A DNA stretch of 64,000 bases. Origin: G965205255 sp965205255 (GTDB taxonomy: Bacteria > Pseudomonadota > Gammaproteobacteria > Pseudomonadales > Endozoicomonadaceae). Position numbers and translations under genes: made by a program. The stretch spans positions 868,001 through 932,000 of the forward strand of contig OZ242051.1 of assembly GCA_965205255.1 (NCBI GenBank), in the 5' to 3' direction. This document shows positions 1-11,700 of the stretch, piece by piece; positions within the stretch are counted from its first letter, which is position 1, and each line of letters starts with the position of its first letter. A model generated the notes under the pieces. The model was not told the origin of the DNA. It made no database searches and saw only the letters and a list, made by a program, of their open reading frames with translations.

Positions 1-3000
1 GCCAGTCCCATAATAGCAGAGCCGAGACCAAAAGAAGCAGATACAATATTACCTTCAAGATTAGCTATATTCAGTGCCACTGAAACTGGGGTAATCACCG
101 CTGATGCCACAGGCAGTAAAACAGCTGAAGCGACGGCCATCACCATACTTAAAGCACCAAAAGCATAACCTGCCCATTTAGGCATATGACCTGTAGGGTC
201 AGTATTCATTACCGGATTATTACCACCAAACCCGTAACCATCCATCTTTTTAAACGGGCTGTAACTATCACGACTCATAAAGTGTCTGTAGACCGGATTA
301 TAAGCGCGATAACCACCACCTAAAAACTGATAGCCTGTAGCAAAGTCAGTCATCTGACCATCAAATCCCGGCTGGTGATTTTTCCACCACGGTGCTTGTA
401 TCGCCTGTACTGACTGTGCCAAAGCCTGTTTGTTATTCTTTAATAGGTCGTCATTCATGCCATAGGGACTATAGACATGGTCACTAACTTTCTGACCTGT
501 TGCATCTAGTGAGGCAATCACATCACCTTTATAATCATGCAGATACCAGCGGGTAATTTTGCCATCCTCAACATGTGCAATTGTCGCCAGCTCAGCGCTA
601 GTATGCGTTTTACCTTGAGCATCATTTTGCACCTGTTCAGCAATCATATTTCCTTGATACACCATATACAAAGGTGCCTGTATAGCTGCTCCTTTGCTGT
701 TAAACATCTGCTCTGAAACCTGATGACCTGCACTGTCATAAAACCAGACTGTATGTTCCCCTGTTTGTTTGCGGGTAAAACCATCTTCAAACCCTCTGGC
801 GTTGTAGTGCAAAATATTACCATCAGCATCTTTGACAATTCTGCCCAAACCGTCATAAGTCAATGTTTTTGGTGCGGTGCTAAAATGGGAAACACTGGCT
901 GACCAGCGAGTGTTAAAGGCCGTCATCCGGTGCGGGTCATAACTGTCATTAGTGCGCATGTCATAACTATAATCTGTTGTTTTAGTCACAGATTTTCCAC
1001 CGGATGTCATTAACTGCTCAGATACCATTCGGATATTATTCCAGTCATCAAACGTATAGTGTTGTGCTTTAATAATTGGCGGTACTGTCAGAGTGCTTCC
1101 CGACAAATCTGTATCTCTTGGGCATAAAATACTGGCAACACCTGATCTACCTGTCACACTACACGTCATCGCAGTCAGATTATTAGTGTTTTTATCGTAA
1201 CTGTAAGTCTGAGTGGCACTATTGCCCTTCTCCCAACGGGTGAAAGTTAAAATGTTGTGACTTTGCAGATCATAGGTATAACTTAACTGCTGCAACACCT
1301 TATTGCCTTCTTTATCTATGGTACTGGCCAGATTCCCAAAATCATCATAAACAAATTCTCTGGCAGTACCTGCGCCATTAATCACCGCGGTTAAACGACC
1401 AAAGAATGGATCGTAAGTATCTGAGGCCAGCAGCAAAGCCTTTGTCTGCCCCGACAAAGTCACTTGTGCCTGCAATACCCTGCCATACCTGTCATGTATT
1501 GCTGTGTATCTGTCTCCGGCTAAATCAGTAACAGACATAGGCTCACCATAACGATCATAAGTCATTGACTCTATACCGCTCGGATAACGGATACCTGTAG
1601 GTGATTTAAGCTTTTGGGGAGCCGTGCGGGTAATTTTAATCAACCGCCCTGTGTTTTCATCATAATCGTAATGCAGGTGACCGATTGTATCTTCTTCATC
1701 AGTTAACGCCCAAGTTGCGGGATCATAGCTATACGTGGCATAAACAACACCATCTACCGCCTCGCTAGTTTTTGCAAAACTGTTATAGGTATATGTAAAT
1801 ACATGAGACTTATTAGTTTTTGTAGCAGGTGTGATCATGCTCAACAGACGACCGTCAGCATCATAGGTGTATCTATCTCTATTACCATACTCATCAGCCT
1901 GCCAAGCAAGGTTACCTTCTTCATCATAACCACGCTTACCTAGCACATGGCAGGTACTTTGGTCGGCAGGCTGAACACAACGAGATACTTTATTGCCCAC
2001 TACATTAAAACTGTCGTGAATAAGACTGCCATCTGGAGCAATTGTTGCCACCATATTTCCCTGTTGCCACGTCCAGTGTGTTTGTGCACCATTGGGCTGT
2101 GTCTGCTCAATGCGCCTGCCCTGTCCGTCATACTGTATTGTCATTGTTGACAACCAAGCCTTGGCAGCAATCGCATCATTCACAAAGGCAAGCAACCCAT
2201 TATTGCCGGGTAACGAAAGTAATCCATAGCTTTGCAGAGATTTTAAACTGTCAGCCGGCTGTAACTTCCCTTCGAGTGAAACCAGCTTCTTTTTCAGCTC
2301 ACCGGTATAGATTGCCTTTCCGTTAACCTGCGCATCAGATGCTAACGCAAACTGGTAATTTGCCACCGGTTTTCCCAGTGTATTGGATTGAACAACATTG
2401 AGTATCGGACTCAGCTTTTCGCTCTTATCAGCAGTATCAGTACCGACACTGTAACTTATTAACAACATTTGCGGATCATTACGCACCCTTACGCTAACGG
2501 TGCCATCCGGAGAACGCTCCCACACCAGCCGGTTAAGTGTGTCATAGCCATAGGTTGTGGTCAGCGAAAGGGTTTTACCATTATTATCTGCAGCATGATA
2601 TTTTGTTTCACTGGCTAGCTTACCGGTTATGGTATACGTTGATCTACTGTCTTCTATCCAGCCCACTTTACCCGCCATCGGAAGCATTGCCTGATTTTTG
2701 TAACGATGCCAAGTCGATATCACCTTTTGAGCTTTACCACTGCCTCCATAAACTGTTTTTTGTTGTGAACCGCCAGGTAATGTTTTAACCGCAGACAACT
2801 CCTTACGGGTAGAAATAAAAGTCCATTTAATGCTTTCAGAATGACCACCTGTAACCGGTGTAATCACTTCCTTTACCGGCCTGTTCCAGATGTCATAACT
2901 CCAGGCTCTGTGTAATGTTTTTAATGTATCATCATCGGAAATTTTTACACCGGTGGTCAGTGAATATACAGATTTTCCTAACGACAACCCCCCGTCATCA

Positions 3001-5414
3001 CCCGACTCTGCCCTTAACTGCTGTGCCACCTCTTTTATATCAGCCGGCGCCTGTTCAGGTACCACCTCAACATCGGTAGTACGGGTATGATTGTCCGCAT
3101 CAATAACATGAGTAATACTGAACGTCATTTTCTCCGAGACACCGCCTGTCTCTTGCATTAAGCTGGCACTGACCAATGGTTTTTGCAGCGGATACCGAGT
3201 TACCGTCAAACGGGTAAGCTGCCCGTAAACCGGACTTTTCTGATCAGGGTTGTATTGATAATCTGTAGTTGTGGTTATCTGATTTTCTGATAATTCGGGT
3301 AACGGCTGACCAGATTGTAAGTTTTCTACTGAAGTCCGAGGCAAAGTACCCGTTGTTTTAGTACTCACCTGCCAGTTACCTGCAAGAGGCGATGTATCCA
3401 ACCCTACATCATTAATAAAACGTTCTCGACTAAATAAATCAGACTGAGTCGGTTCTCGGTTGTTTTGTCTTTTCTCTTTCACCTGCTGCCACTGATGTTG
3501 TAATAACTGCTGATACTGCTGAACACGCGATTTATATATACCTGCGACCGGAATAAGCCGGTAATTAAACTCTACCTCTTCTGCGGGTGTCGTATTATCC
3601 GTACTGATAAAACGTTCAAACGGCACACTGCCCTGCGGGGTCTCGGTGGCAGGTAACTGCACCAGCTTTTCCGGCAATGTTACCTGTGGCCAGTGCGGAT
3701 CCATTTTCGGGCAATGATTATCTCCCTGTGGCGGACAATACCGAATAAAGGTCTGTCTTCCATAAGCATCCTCTTTCCAGATCACCTGACCATTTTTATC
3801 ATATTTGCTCTGCTGCAACACTTTTGCAGGAGCTACAGCACTGTCATTGCCCTGACTTGTTGTCGAATAAAGAGTCTTTGTCGTTTCTTGAGGTAGCGAA
3901 TAGGTCGGTTGCAATTGCGCAAACGTGGTTCCTTTCCATGGCAAATAGTGTGTTTCATTTTTAGCGATTAAACTGTGTCGTAAATCATCTGTTTGTGTTA
4001 CTGATAGCGGCAAATGGTATTTATTATAAGTCGTTGTCGTTTTTGTTAATCCATTGTCACTGGAAACGGTGTAAGTGTAATCATCTGCACGATCAAACAG
4101 ATTATCTTTACCCGGCTCGTTACTGACTCCGCTTAGATACCCCATATAATTATGCTGATCAGTCGGGCTACCACTGTACTGATACCATACTCGGCGAACC
4201 GGAATCATTTTCTTATTTTCAGGCGCCGGTGTTGTTATTTGTTCAGTGACTACCGGCATGCGGGCTTTGTTAAAACCTGCAGGTAACCCCTGAGGCTGTA
4301 ACGTATCATGATCTGACTCATCGTTATACATAAAGGTGGTGGTTTCACCAGAAGGCTGTGTCACTGTTTTTAGTAGCCAAGGACGACCACCCTCCCCATC
4401 ATAACTAAAGCTGATGGTATCCGATTCAGCATTTTCTGCTTCATCTGTCGATAGAGAAGGAATAACTATAGACTGCACTATCGGCTTACCGGCAAGGTCA
4501 CTCATATGCAAAACAATATTTTGTTTTCCGTGTACCGTTACATCATCGCCACTATAGGTTACCCACACACCATTATCCTGACACTGATTAACAGCACTGT
4601 TAACCTGTGCCTGTGTTAACGGGTGGGCACACATATAGAGTAAACGCCGAGTGGTATCCTGAGGACCATGCCGGTCATAATAAAACCATACCCGCTGACC
4701 ACCTCTGTCTTCTTCCCAGTCCTCATAACCGTATTGCAAATGTTCTCGACTGCCCGTTGCAGTCGCTATTGTCCAGTCGCCCGGCTCGCCGGTAATGGTA
4801 ACATCTCCTAACTTATGACGCAGGGGATGCCAATAAGAATTTCCCTCTGTATCACGGTCATTTACCATGGTAAAGCTATGACCATCACCGGTTGTTATAT
4901 CTGTGGTTTTATGACCTAAAACTTCTGACGTCGACGGTGTTTCCATTCCAACGTTAAACGACCAATGTGGTCCTAGTCCTAAAGTATCCGGACCTCGTGC
5001 TGATGTACCTCCCGCATACGAAAGCGTTAATTCACGCCTACTTTGACCTAGGTTGTACAACGCACTGGCAACAGTAAAACCAAACGAGGCTACACCCGTT
5101 CTTGGGTCCACGGATGCATTGGCCGCATCATGAAAGTTAGTGGCATTTGATGACATGGCTGTTGAGCCATCGGCCAGAACAGGTAAATGTGTTAATGGCG
5201 ATATTTGAGATTCAGACGGTTTGGGCAACCTGAAATTTTGCCATGTATGCTGAACAGTTGACTCAGAAGCTGATGCCATATGATTCACGGTATTTGCATG
5301 TTTGTGCAAAACATGAACAGTTGTGGCAGCCTGTGCACAAGACACAAGTTGTTCAAAAGGCAGGATAAAAGCAGGTACTACCGACAGAGCCAAGAGGAAT
5401 TTTTTATAACACAA
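1..5414 (-). CDS. Exported RHS/YD-repeat protein, copy 1 (C-terminus off window)
   Basis: This is the last unit of the array as transcribed, and it is cut by the left edge before its LRV repeats. By similarity to the complete copies it has a signal peptide with an AQA-A cleavage site, YD repeats, and the RHS core end (motif DPTGH at about 170-190). The post-core hydrophobic loop at 1-150 differs from every other copy. The reading frame opens at a TTG (5412-5414), as in copy 3, because a run of nine A on the plus strand (5413-5421) puts the usual GTG-initiated leader out of frame. The shortened leader still keeps a hydrophobic signal core. I did not check every codon for stops, and the missing end prevents a length comparison. 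Confidence 0.85.
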   Translation of the reverse strand, partial: MCYKKFLLALSVVPAFILPFEQLVSCAQAATTVHVLHKHANTVNHMASASESTVQHTWQNFRLPKPSESQISPLTHLPVLADGSTAMSSNATNFHDAANASVDPRTGVASFGFTVASALYNLGQSRRELTLSYAGGTSARGPDTLGLGPHWSFNVGMETPSTSEVLGHKTTDITTGDGHSFTMVNDRDTEGNSYWHPLRHKLGDVTITGEPGDWTIATATGSREHLQYGYEDWEEDRGGQRVWFYYDRHGPQDTTRRLLYMCAHPLTQAQVNSAVNQCQDNGVWVTYSGDDVTVHGKQNIVLHMSDLAGKPIVQSIVIPSLSTDEAENAESDTISFSYDGEGGRPWLLKTVTQPSGETTTFMYNDESDHDTLQPQGLPAGFNKARMPVVTEQITTPAPENKKMIPVRRVWYQYSGSPTDQHNYMGYLSGVSNEPGKDNLFDRADDYTYTVSSDNGLTKTTTTYNKYHLPLSVTQTDDLRHSLIAKNETHYLPWKGTTFAQLQPTYSLPQETTKTLYSTTSQGNDSAVAPAKVLQQSKYDKNGQVIWKEDAYGRQTFIRYCPPQGDNHCPKMDPHWPQVTLPEKLVQLPATETPQGSVPFERFISTDNTTPAEEVEFNYRLIPVAGIYKSRVQQYQQLLQHQWQQVKEKRQNNREPTQSDLFSRERFINDVGLDTSPLAGNWQVSTKTTGTLPRTSVENLQSGQPLPELSENQITTTTDYQYNPDQKSPVYGQLTRLTVTRYPLQKPLVSASLMQETGGVSEKMTFSITHVIDADNHTRTTDVEVVPEQAPADIKEVAQQLRAESGDDGGLSLGKSVYSLTTGVKISDDDTLKTLHRAWSYDIWNRPVKEVITPVTGGHSESIKWTFISTRKELSAVKTLPGGSQQKTVYGGSGKAQKVISTWHRYKNQAMLPMAGKVGWIEDSRSTYTITGKLASETKYHAADNNGKTLSLTTTYGYDTLNRLVWERSPDGTVSVRVRNDPQMLLISYSVGTDTADKSEKLSPILNVVQSNTLGKPVANYQFALASDAQVNGKAIYTGELKKKLVSLEGKLQPADSLKSLQSYGLLSLPGNNGLLAFVNDAIAAKAWLSTMTIQYDGQGRRIEQTQPNGAQTHWTWQQGNMVATIAPDGSLIHDSFNVVGNKVSRCVQPADQSTCHVLGKRGYDEEGNLAWQADEYGNRDRYTYDADGRLLSMITPATKTNKSHVFTYTYNSFAKTSEAVDGVVYATYSYDPATWALTDEEDTIGHLHYDYDENTGRLIKITRTAPQKLKSPTGIRYPSGIESMTYDRYGEPMSVTDLAGDRYTAIHDRYGRVLQAQVTLSGQTKALLLASDTYDPFFGRLTAVINGAGTAREFVYDDFGNLASTIDKEGNKVLQQLSYTYDLQSHNILTFTRWEKGNSATQTYSYDKNTNNLTAMTCSVTGRSGVASILCPRDTDLSGSTLTVPPIIKAQHYTFDDWNNIRMVSEQLMTSGGKSVTKTTDYSYDMRTNDSYDPHRMTAFNTRWSASVSHFSTAPKTLTYDGLGRIVKDADGNILHYNARGFEDGFTRKQTGEHTVWFYDSAGHQVSEQMFNSKGAAIQAPLYMVYQGNMIAEQVQNDAQGKTHTSAELATIAHVEDGKITRWYLHDYKGDVIASLDATGQKVSDHVYSPYGMNDDLLKNNKQALAQSVQAIQAPWWKNHQPGFDGQMTDFATGYQFLGGGYRAYNPVYRHFMSRDSYSPFKKMDGYGFGGNNPVMNTDPTGHMPKWAGYAFGALSMVMAVASAVLLPVASAVITPVSVALNIANLEGNIVSASFGLGSAIMGL

Positions 5415-5421
5415 AAAAAAA
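5413..5421 (-). repeat. T9 tract shifting the copy 1 leader
   Basis: Nine consecutive T on the coding strand lie in the signal-peptide region. Counted against copies 2 and 4, the GTG-started leader upstream is out of frame with the mature protein here. A run like this can change length by slipped-strand pairing, so the shift could be reversible. That last point is inference. Confidence 0.6.
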
Positions 5422-5660
5422 TCTTAAAAATGTTAGATAATTGTTGCCGCACCATTCAACCTGCCCAATTATTTTCAAGAATAATTTCTTAAGGTAGAAC
5501 AGTAGAAAATATTGTCTGTACGTATGGAACCATAAAAAACAAAGGTAATAGTCTATTTAGTGCTTGTTATACATCATAATTTATTGATATAAATGATAGA
5601 TTATAGTAACTACTCATATTTATACAGGTGGTACTACACAATCTTTTTTTCGATCACACA

Positions 5661-5688
5661 GGGTAGTATATTTTAATCTAAACTACCC
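5661..5688 (-). terminator. Conserved hairpin downstream of copy 2
   Basis: An inverted repeat (GGGTAGT / ACTACCC, loop about 14) lies some 30-55 bases past the copy 2 stop. The same structure occurs in three other spacers with compensatory stem changes. There is no long U run next to it, so it may be a terminator or a 3' stabilising hairpin. The rest of the 302-base spacer (5415-5716) shows no gene and no MITE. Confidence 0.5.
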
Positions 5689-5716
5689 AAGATACTACTA
5701 CAAAAAACCCTATTTT

Positions 5717-8700
5717 TTACTGATCTACTGCATTAGTCACCTCTGCAATGGCTTGGCTTACTCTTAGCCTGAGTACCCCATTGTGTCTATCCATTCTTAA
5801 CAGTCCTAGAGTATATCTATTTTGCAAATTACGTGCTGTACTTCGTTTATTATCACCCGCTACAACCCCCCCTTCTAGCTCCATCTCACTGTATTCTAGC
5901 AAAATAACCGCCTCGTCTTCAGCGCGACCTCTTATCAATGGAGATTCCTCATTTAGTGACATGTTCTCCATTGTTTCCAGCCTTGCATACTGGCGTGATC
6001 CCACTTTGTTTCTGACAGAAAGATCAACATCAGTAGAGAGTTGATTCAATACCTCTGTGTTTGTTGCAGGATTTCCAGCAGTCAGTAGCCTGACTTGTGG
6101 ATCTGAATCACTTGCTAAAATCGTTAGTGCTGCCGATGTTCTTGTGTTCTCAGCCAATGCTTTTCTCACAATTGCAAACCGGTCTCTTGCAAGATGCATA
6201 TCAGAATCTTCATTCTGACTAACTGCCTTCGCAGCCATAAATCTCGACACTACATTGCCACTGTTCGCATCACCTAACTCAGATATTACATGATGAATGT
6301 TTATTTTTGAGGCAACAAAACCGCCTACACTACCCACAATTGATACTGTCATAAAAGCCATTGACAGATAGCCTAAAATATTAGTGGCTTTAGCTACCTG
6401 GCTGTTTTGAGCGATAACCGAATTAGTAGCCATTGACAAATCCATTGAAGACGAGGCGGCTTGGGTAACACCCGATAACATTGACCCTGCACCTGAAGTA
6501 ATAATCATTGACCCTGTAACAGCCCCCAGTCCTGTAATCACTTTTGCAGCTGGAATGGCAGATACGCCACCTATATTAAGTGCAAATACTCCGTTAGCGA
6601 TACCAAAGGCATCACTGGCAATTGCAAGGCTTTTACTTTCTGGTTTGGATGTAGCTGATATCTGAAGTGACCCGCTTGACGCTCCCACAAAAATAGTGCT
6701 GATAGCAAGAGCATCAGCCGCAGGTGTACCTGAAAATAAGGTAAGATTAGCTACATCCAATACCGTTGAAACTGCGGTAGTAACCATTGATGCCACAGGC
6801 AGTAAAACAGATGAAGCGACAGCCATCACTATACCTAAAACACCAAAAGCATAACCTGCCCATTTAGGCATATGACCTGTAGGGTCAGTATTCATTACCG
6901 GATTATTACCACCAAACCCGTAACCGTCCATCTTTTTAAACGGGCTATAACTATCACGACTCATAAAGTGTCTGTAGACCGGATTATAAGCACGATAACC
7001 ACCACCTAAAAACTGATAACCTGTAGCAAAATCAGTCATCTGACCATCAAATCCCGGCTGGTGATTTTTCCACCACGGTGCTTGTATCGCCTGTACTGAC
7101 TGTGCCAAAGCCTGTTTGTTATTCTTTAATAGGTCGTCATTCATGCCATAGGGACTATAGACATGGTCACTAACCTTCTGACCTGTTGCATCTAGTGAGG
7201 CAATCACATCACCTTTATAATCATGCAGATACCAGCGGGTAATTTTGCCATCCTCAACATGTGCAATTGTCGCCAGCTCAGCGCTAGTATGCGTTTTACC
7301 TTGAGCATCATTTTGCACCTGTTCAGCAATCATATTTCCCTGATACACCATATACAAAGGTGCCTGTATAGCAGCTCCTTTGCTGTTAAACATCTGCTCT
7401 GAAACCTGATGACCTGCACTGTCATAAAACCAGACTGTATGCTCCCCTGTTTGTTTGTGGGTAAAACCATCTTCAAACCCTCTGGCGTTGTAGTGCAAAA
7501 TATTACCATCAGCATCTTTGACAATTCTGCCCAAACCGTCATAAGTTAGTGTTTTTGGTGCGGTGCTAAAGTGGGAAACACTGGCTGACCAGCGAGTGTT
7601 AAAGGCCGTCATCCGGTGCGGGTCATAACTGTCATTAGTGCGCATGTCATAACTATAATCTGTTGTTTTAGTCACAGATTTTCCACCGGATGTCATTAAC
7701 TGCTCAGATACCGTTCGGATATTATTCCAGTCATCAAACGTATAGTGTTGTGCTTTAATGATCGGCGGTACTGTCAGAGTGCTTCCCGACAAATCTGTAT
7801 CTCTTGGGCATAAAATACTGGCAACACCTGATCTACCTGTCACACTACACGTCATCGCGGTCAGATTATTAGTGTTTTTATCGTAACTGTAAGTCTGAGT
7901 GGCACTATTGCCTTTCTCCCAGCAGGTGAAAGTTAAAATGTTGTGACTTTGCAGATCATAGGTATAACTTAACTGCTGCAACACCTTATTGCCTTCTTTA
8001 TCTATGGTACTGGCCAGATGCCCAAAATCATCATAAACAAATTCTCTGGCAGTACCTGCGCCATTAATCACCGCGGTTAAACGACCAAAAAATGGATCGT
8101 AAGTATCTGAGGCCAGCAGCACAGCCTTTGTCTGCCCCGGCAAAGTCACTTGTGCCTGCAATACCCTGCCGTATCTGTCATGTATTGCTGTGTATCTGTC
8201 TCCGGCTAAATCAGTAACAGACATAGGTTCACCATAACGATCATAAGTCATTGACTCTATACCGCTCGGATAACGGATACCTGTAGGTGATTTAAGCTTT
8301 TGGGGAGCCGTGCGGGTAATTTTAATCAACCGCCCTGTGTTTTCATCATAATCGTAATGCAGGTGACCGATTGTATCTTCTTCATCAGTTAACGCCCAAG
8401 TTGCGGGATCATAGCTATACGTTGCATAAACAACACCATCTACTGCATCGCTGGTTTTTGCAAAACTGTTATAGGTATATGTAAATACATGAGACTTATT
8501 AGTTTTTGTAGCAGGTGTGACCATGCTCAACAGACGACCGTCAGCATCATAGATATATCTGACTCTGTTACCATACTCATCAGTCTGCCAGGCAAGGTTA
8601 CCTTCTTCATCATAACCACGCTTACCTAGCACATGGCAGGTGCTTTGGTCAGCAGGCTGAACACAACGAGATACTTTATTGCCCACTACATTAAAACTGT

Positions 8701-11700
8701 CGTGAATAAGACTGCCATCTGGAGCAATTGTTGCCACCATATTTCCCTGTTGCCACGTCCAGTGTGTTTGTGCACCATTGGGCTGTGTCTGCTCAATGCG
8801 CCTGCCCTGTCCGTCATACTGTATTGTCATTGTTGACAACCAAGCCTTGGCAGCAATCGCATCATTCACAAAGGCAAGCAACCCATTATTGCCGGGTAAC
8901 GAAAGTAATCCATAGCTTTGCAGAGATTTTAAACTGTCAGCCGGCTGTAACTTCCCTTCGAGTGAAACCAGCTTCTTTTTCAGCTCACCGGTATAGATTG
9001 CCTTTCCGTTAACCTGCGCATCAGATGCTAACGCAAACTGGTAGTTTGCCACCGGTTTGCCCAGTGTATTGGATTGAACAACATTGAGTATCGGACTCAG
9101 CTTTTCGCTCTTATCAGCAGTATCAGTACCGACACTGTAACTTATTAACAACATTTGCGGATCATTACGCACCCTTACGCTAACGGTGCCATCCGGAGAA
9201 CGCTCCCACACCAGCCGGTTAAGTGTGTCATAGCCATAGGTTGTGGTCAGCGAAAGGGTTTTACCATTATTATCTGCAGCATGATATTTTGTTTCACTGG
9301 CTAGCTTACCGGTTATGGTATACGTTGAGCTACTGTCTTCTATCCAGCCCGCTTTACCCGCCATCGGAAGCATTGCCTGATTTTTGTAACGATGCCAAGT
9401 CGATATCACCTTTTGAGCTTTACCACTGCCTCCATAAACTGTTTTTTGTTGTGAACCGCCAGGTAATGTTTTAACCGCAGACAACTCCTTACGGGTAGAA
9501 ATAAAAGTCCATTTAATGCTTTCAGAATGACCACCTGTAACCGGTGTAATCACTTCCTTTACCGGCCTGTTCCAGATGTCATAACTCCAGGCTCTGTGTA
9601 ATGTTTTTAATGTATCATCATCGGAAATTTTTACACCGGTGGTCAGTGAATATACAGATTTTCCTAACGACAACCCCCCGTCATCACCCGACTCTGCCCT
9701 TAACTGCTGTGCCACCTCTTTTATATCAGCCGGCGCCTGTTCAGGTACCACCTCAACATCGGTAGTACGAGTATGATTGTCCGCATCAATAACATGAGTA
9801 ATACTGAACGTCATTTTCTCCGAGACACCGCCTGTCTCTTGTATTAAGCTGCCACTGACAAATGGTTTTTGCAGCGGATACCGAGTTACCGTCAAACGGG
9901 TAAGCTGCCCGTAAACCGGACTTTTCTGATCAGGGTTGTATTGATAATCTGTCGTTGTGGTTATCTGATTTTCTGATAATTCGGGTAACGGCTGACCAGA
10001 TTGTAAGTTTTCTACTGAAGTCCGAGGCAAAGTACCCGTTGTTTTAGTACTCACCTGCCAGTTACCTGCAAGAGGCGATGTATCCAACCCTACATCATTA
10101 ATAAAACGTTCTCGGCTAAATAAATCAGACTGAGTCGGTTCTCGGTTGTTTTGTGTTTTCTCTTTCACCTGTTGCCACTGATGTTGTAATAACTGCTGAT
10201 ACTGCTGAACACGTGATTTATATATACCTGCGACCGGAATAAGCCGGTAATTAAACTCTACCTCTTCTGCGGGTGTCGTATCATCCGTACTGATAAAACG
10301 TTCAAACGGCACACTGCCCTGCGGGGTCTCGGTGGCAGGTAACTGCACCAGCTTTTCCGGCAATGTTACCTGTGACCAGTGCGGATCCATTTTCGGGCAA
10401 TGATTATCTCCCTGTGGCGGACAATACCGAATAAAGGTCTGTCTTCCATAAGCATCCTCTTTCCAGATCACCTGACCATTTTTATCATATTTACGCTGCT
10501 GCAACACTTTTGCAGGAGCTACAGCACTGTCATTGCCCTGACTTGTTGTCGAATAAAGAGTCTTTGTCGTTTCTTGAGGTAGCGAATAGGTCGGTTGCAA
10601 TTGCGCAAACGTGGTTCCTTTCCATGGCAAATAGTGTGTTTCATTTTTAGCGATTAAACTGTGTCGTAAATCATCTGTTTGTGTTACTGATAGCGGCAAA
10701 TGGTATTTATTATAAGTCGTTGTCGTTTTTGTTAATCCATTGTCACTGGAAACGGTGTAAGTGTAATCATCTGCACGATCAAACAGATTATCTTTACCCG
10801 GCTCATTACTGACTCCGCTTAGATACCCCATATAATTATGCTGATCCGTCGGGCTGCCACTGTACTGATACCATACTCGACGAACCGGAATCATTTTCTT
10901 ATTTTCAGGCGCCGGTGTTGTTATTTGTTCAGTGACTACCGGCATGCGGGCTTTGTTAAAACCTGCAGGTAACCCCTGAGGCTGTAACGTATCATGATCT
11001 GACTCATCGTTATACATAAAGGTGGTGGTTTCACCAGAAGGCTGTGTCACCGTTTTTAGTAGCCAAGGACGACCACCCTCCCCATCATAACTAAAGCTGA
11101 TGGTATCCGGTGCAGTATTTTCTGCTTCATCTGTCGATAGAGAAGGAATAACTATAGACTGCACTATCGGCTTACCGGCAAGGTCACTCATATGCAAAAC
11201 AATATTTTGTTTTCCGTGTACCGTTACATCATCGCCACTATAGGTTACCCGCACACCATTATCCTGACACTGATTAACAGCACTGTTAACCTGTGCCTGT
11301 GTTAACGGGTGGGCACACATATAGAGTAAACGCCGAGTGGTATCCTGAGGACCATGCCGGTCATAATAAAACCATACCCGCTGACCGCCTCTGTCTTCTT
11401 CCCAGTCCTCATAACCGTATTGCAAATGTTCTCGAGTGCCCGTTGCAGTCGCTATTGTCCAGTCGCCCGGCTCGCCGGTAATGGTAACATCTCCTAACTT
11501 ATGACGCAGGGGATGCCAATAAGAATTTCCCTCTGTATCACGGTCATTTACCATGGTAAAGCTATGACCATCACCGGTTGTTATATCTGTGGTTTTATGA
11601 CCTAAAACTTCTGACGTCGACGGTGTTTCCATTCCAACGTTAAACGACCAATGTGGTCCTAGTCCTAAAGTATCCGGACCCCGTGCTGATGTACCTCCCG